Positions 61,019 through 64,000 of a DNA stretch of 64,000 bases are shown here, in pieces. Under the pieces are notes generated by a model. That model made no database searches and was not told the DNA's origin. It saw only the letters and a list, made by a program, of their open reading frames with translations. The first letter of the stretch is position 1, and each line of letters starts with the position of its first letter. A program made the position numbers and the translations under genes. The DNA is from Akkermansia muciniphila (GTDB lineage: Bacteria > Verrucomicrobiota > Verrucomicrobiia > Verrucomicrobiales > Akkermansiaceae): the NCBI RefSeq assembly GCF_030848305.1, contig NZ_CP114598.1:2356001-2420000 (forward strand). The letters run 5' to 3'.

Positions 61019-62029
61019 ATGAGCCGTACCCTGAGAATAGAATACCCCGGAGCAGTCTATCACGTGCAGAGCGAGGGCAACCGCGGAGACGCCATTTACC
61101 TGGATGACGAAGACAGGGAAATTTTTCTGCGGACTTTTCAGGAGGCGTCCCGCAGAAGCGGATGGACCGTGTACGCCTACGCCCTGATGGCCAATCACTA
61201 CCACATTCTTTTCCAAACCGCGCGCGCCAATCTGGTGGATGGCATGAAATGGCTCCAGACCGCTTATACCCAGCGTTTTAACGCGCGCCACCGAATGCGT
61301 GGGCATCTGTTCGCGGGCAGATACCACGCCATGGTGGTGGAAGCGGATAACGCTCACTATTTTTCAACCATCATTGACTACATCCACCTGAACCCGGCCC
61401 GGTCCGGCCTGGCGCGCCGCCACACGTTCCTTTCCGGCTGCAAATGGACGAGCCTGCCCGCATGGCTGGACTCTCCCGCCAAAAGGCCCAAATGGATTCA
61501 TCCGGAACGCGGCCTCGTCTGCTTCGGCTGCGACGACACGGAAGACGGCCGCCAAAAGTACCTCAACCATCTGATGGGCCGTTTTGAAGCGGAACGCATG
61601 GATGAACGCTCCCTGCTGCCCGCCGGCCATGTAGGCCCCGGCACCGTCCAGCGGGGCTGGTGCTACGGCTCCAGCGCCTTCCGTGCCAGGCTGGTGGGGG
61701 AACTTCCCCGGCTGGCGCGCAGAAAGCCCGTCACGACAGGGATGCGCGCGTCGGAGATCGGGGAATACCAGGCGGAAATCATCGTCAAAAACGGGCTGAA
61801 AGCATTCGGCCTGTCGGAGGAGGAGCTGCTGGCCACGCCCTACAGCCACCCGTCCAAACTCATCATCGCCCTGGCCGTCAGGCAAAGCACGCTGGTACCG
61901 TATGCATGGATCAGCAACCGGCTGCACATGGGCATTCCCAAATCCATGGGAACTTTGCTCCACCGGGCAAAAAAAATGGCGGAAACGGATTTGAAAACGC
62001 GGGCATGGATCGAGCGCCTGAGCTCCTGA
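61019..62029 (+). CDS. REP-associated tyrosine transposase (RAYT, Y1_Tnp family)
   Basis: A 336-residue protein with an N-terminal Y1_Tnp (IS200-like HUH) domain: RIEYPGAVYHVQSEGN, the HUH histidines H60 and H62 in ALMANHYHILF, GRYHAMVVEADNAHYFSTIIDYIHLNPARSGL with the likely catalytic tyrosine in that helix, and a long C-terminal helical region as in larger RAYTs. Such proteins nick single-stranded DNA and are tied to spreading of short palindromic REP repeats. The frame is intact. GGGGTCAG-containing sequences lie on both sides, the downstream one as an inverted pair. Confidence 0.88.
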   Translation: MSRTLRIEYPGAVYHVQSEGNRGDAIYLDDEDREIFLRTFQEASRRSGWTVYAYALMANHYHILFQTARANLVDGMKWLQTAYTQRFNARHRMRGHLFAGRYHAMVVEADNAHYFSTIIDYIHLNPARSGLARRHTFLSGCKWTSLPAWLDSPAKRPKWIHPERGLVCFGCDDTEDGRQKYLNHLMGRFEAERMDERSLLPAGHVGPGTVQRGWCYGSSAFRARLVGELPRLARRKPVTTGMRASEIGEYQAEIIVKNGLKAFGLSEEELLATPYSHPSKLIIALAVRQSTLVPYAWISNRLHMGIPKSMGTLLHRAKKMAETDLKTRAWIERLSS

Positions 62030-62509
62030 CCGCCATTCCTCCCACGGAATAAACCTGGAAAAAACTTCCTCCTGCCACAAGAACCCGGCTGGCATGAAAC
62101 CGTCGATCCGCGGCAGGAAGAAAACAGCGGGAAGCAATCAAGGCGCGCCCCCTTCTCCGGCACATCATCATGCAGGCCAGCCCAAGCAATTCCTGGGATG
62201 CCGCAGCCGGTCCCGGAACTACGGAAAACGGCCATGGCGGCAATCCCGGCTTACCCCCCTCCCAATGAGGGAAACAAGAACCTCCGCCGTGGCCTTCCCC
62301 GTCCACTTGACCAGGGTTAGCCTGTTGTTGGGAAAATTCCATATCTGCCGCCTTGGCGGTTTTTGACCACTTCTTCTTTTTCATTCGTTCTTTATCCAAA
62401 CCATATTCAAAATCCGCCCCGCGGAAACAGGAACCCGAATGACCGAGGACAAACTCCGTGTTTCAGCATCCGGAACACGTAATGCGGAAAGGCGTCAGTC
62501 GGCAAAAAT
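62030..62509. other. Gene-free stretch after the RAYT gene
   Basis: About 480 bp with no supported gene. A CCGCC/GGCGG mini-hairpin followed by T5 (near 62348-62365) may terminate the RAYT transcript. Confidence 0.45.
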
Positions 62510-62566
62510 GGGGTCAGTTTACAAATCACAACATATGAACATATTTTCTATTTTCCTGCTGACCCC
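62510..62566 (+). repeat. REP-like hairpin ending the RAYT element
   Basis: GGGGTCAG (62510-62517) and its inverted copy CTGACCCC (62559-62566) enclose an AT-rich 41-bp loop. The left flank of the transposase carries the same octamer at 60958. Confidence 0.65.
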
Positions 62567-62688
62567 TAAAGACCGTCAGAAAAAAAATAATTGCCAGTCC
62601 GCTCTACGGAATGATAAACGGAAAGCGCATGCGCAACACTGCGCGTGAAGCGTCAACCCAAATACAACAACAGAAAAGATGGCACAGA

Positions 62689-64000
62689 CATATTCCCAGC
62701 GCGTGCTCGACTTGGTCAAGGCCAAGCATAGCCACGAAAAAGAATTCATCCAGGCCGTTCAGGAAGTGCTCAGCACGATTGAACCGGTTTTGGCCGCGAA
62801 TTCCAAGTATGAAGACCACGCGATTCTGGAACGGATCGTGGAACCGGAAAGAACCATTCTGTTCCGCGTGCCGTGGATCGATGACCAGGGCAAGGTTCAG
62901 GTGAACCGCGGGTACCGTGTGGAATTCAACAGCGCCATCGGGCCGTACAAGGGCGGTCTCCGCTTCCACCCCAGCGTCAACCTCGGCATCCTGAAGTTCC
63001 TGGGTTTTGAACAGGTTTTCAAAAATTCCCTCACCACCCTCCCCATGGGCGGCGGCAAGGGCGGTTCCGACTTCGACCCCAAGGGTAAGAGCGATAATGA
63101 AGTGATGCGCTTCTGCCAGAGCTTCATGACGGAGCTTCAGCGCCACATCGGCGCGGATACGGACGTTCCCGCGGGGGACATCGGCGTGGGCGGCCGCGAA
63201 ATCGGCTACCTGTTCGGACAGTACAAGAGAATCCGCAACGAATTCACCGGCGTTCTCACCGGCAAGAGCCTGAACTGGGGCGGTTCCCTCATCCGTCCGG
63301 AAGCCACCGGCTACGGCTGCGTGTACTTCGCCCAGAACATGCTTGCCACCCGCAACGACGACCTGCAGGGCAAGGTCTGCCTGGTGTCCGGTTCCGGCAA
63401 TGTAGCCCAGTACACGGTGGAAAAACTTAACGAACTGGGCGCGAAGGCGGTCACGATGTCCGACTCCAACGGCTATGTTTACGATCCGGACGGCATTTCT
63501 CCGGAAAAACTGGCCTGGGTCATGGAACTCAAGAACAAGCGCCGCGGACGCATCGCGGAATACGTGAAGCAGTTCCCGAAGGCCCAGTACTTTGAAGGCC
63601 AGCGCCCCTGGAGCGTTCCGTGCGACTGCGCCTTCCCCTCCGCCACGCAGAATGAAATCAACGGGGAAGACGCCCGCACCCTCATCAAGAACGGCTGCAC
63701 CCTGGTGGCGGAAGGCGCCAACATGCCTACGGACCTGGAAGGCATTGAAACTTACCTGGCCGCCAAGATCCTGTACGGGCCGGCCAAGGCCGCCAACGCC
63801 GGCGGGGTGGCCACCTCCGGGCTGGAAATGTCCCAGAACAGCCAGCGTCTCTCCTGGACGCGTGAAGAAGTGGACCACAAGCTGAAGACCATCATGGCCA
63901 ACATCCACGCAAACGCCGTGGCCCACGCCCAGGAATACTCCTCCGACAAATCCTTCACCAACTACGTCACCGGCGCCAACATCGCCGGCTTCGTGAAAGT
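62689..64000 (+). CDS. gdhA: Glutamate dehydrogenase, 3' end cut by window edge
   Basis: 437 codons from ATG 62689 to the right edge; the family is about 448 residues, so only roughly ten are missing. It shows the hexameric GdhA pattern: GYRVEFNSAIGPYKGGLRFHP, LPMGGGKGGSDFDPKGKS (substrate lysines), GVGGREIGYLFGQYKRI, the Rossmann GSGNVAQY and the C-terminal GGVATSGLEMSQN. It aminates 2-oxoglutarate, normally with NADPH in this class, assimilating ammonia. A weak TTGCCA-16-GATAAA promoter (62591-62618) lies just after the RAYT end hairpin, so the mobile element borders the gdhA control region. Confidence 0.96.

Overview
The window looks like chromosome from a gut Verrucomicrobiota bacterium, most likely Akkermansia muciniphila or a close relative. 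The pointers are a secreted M60-type (mucin-directed) peptidase, two tandem secreted GH20 beta-N-acetylhexosaminidases, PEP-CTERM proteins, a 1110-residue type II-C Cas9, citramalate synthase, and a methylmalonyl-CoA-type carboxyltransferase with a MeaB chaperone. The species call is an inference from gene content and remembered gene order; nothing was searched.

Layout. 1-5.7 kb: edge of an MFS transporter, secreted M60 peptidase, htpG, a K+ channel. 5.8-7.7 kb: a PEP-CTERM protein gene and a tyrosine recombinase gene, divergent, with a 16-bp inverted repeat between them. 7.7-13.1 kb: a complete type II-C CRISPR-Cas module (6-repeat array, cas2, cas1, cas9, tracrRNA) enclosed by a perfect 54-bp direct repeat. 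13.1-18.6 kb: alr, an Rrf2 regulator, metY and cysK (sulfur amino acids), thiE and thiM (thiamine salvage). 18.9-24.3 kb: a lone Panacea-domain protein, tRNA-Gln, the two GH20 genes, meaB, an RppH-like Nudix gene. 24.6-31 kb: an alkylsulfatase-like protein, a small secreted protein, ruvC, a DEAD-box helicase, an MBL-fold hydrolase, pyrC, tRNA-Asp. 31.2-36 kb: marR with a two-gene RND efflux operon. 36-46.7 kb: folA-thyA, cls, carboxyltransferase, a papain-like cysteine protease candidate, a MATE exporter, Mrp, a PUR-type protein, cimA. 46.8-55.2 kb: an M3 oligopeptidase and a three-gene RND pump (adaptor, pump, outer-membrane factor). 55.2-64 kb: a second PEP-CTERM gene behind a probable invertible promoter, Nudix, YcxB-like, PTS IIA plus ClC pair, a RAYT transposase with flanking GGGGTCAG ends, and the 5' part of gdhA.

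How parts may work together. Secreted peptidase and GH20 enzymes fit mucin O-glycoprotein breakdown at the cell surface. The two PEP-CTERM genes each lie downstream of a pair of inverted sites with the same architecture (CGGATT, three variable bases, AATCCG); one pair lies beside a tyrosine recombinase and the other brackets a strong sigma70-type promoter. This is the arrangement expected of phase-variable invertible promoters serving surface proteins. Next to the recombinase, the whole CRISPR-Cas9 locus sits between 54-bp direct repeats, as if it entered the chromosome as one 5.3-kb cassette. These two features are the most interesting in the window.
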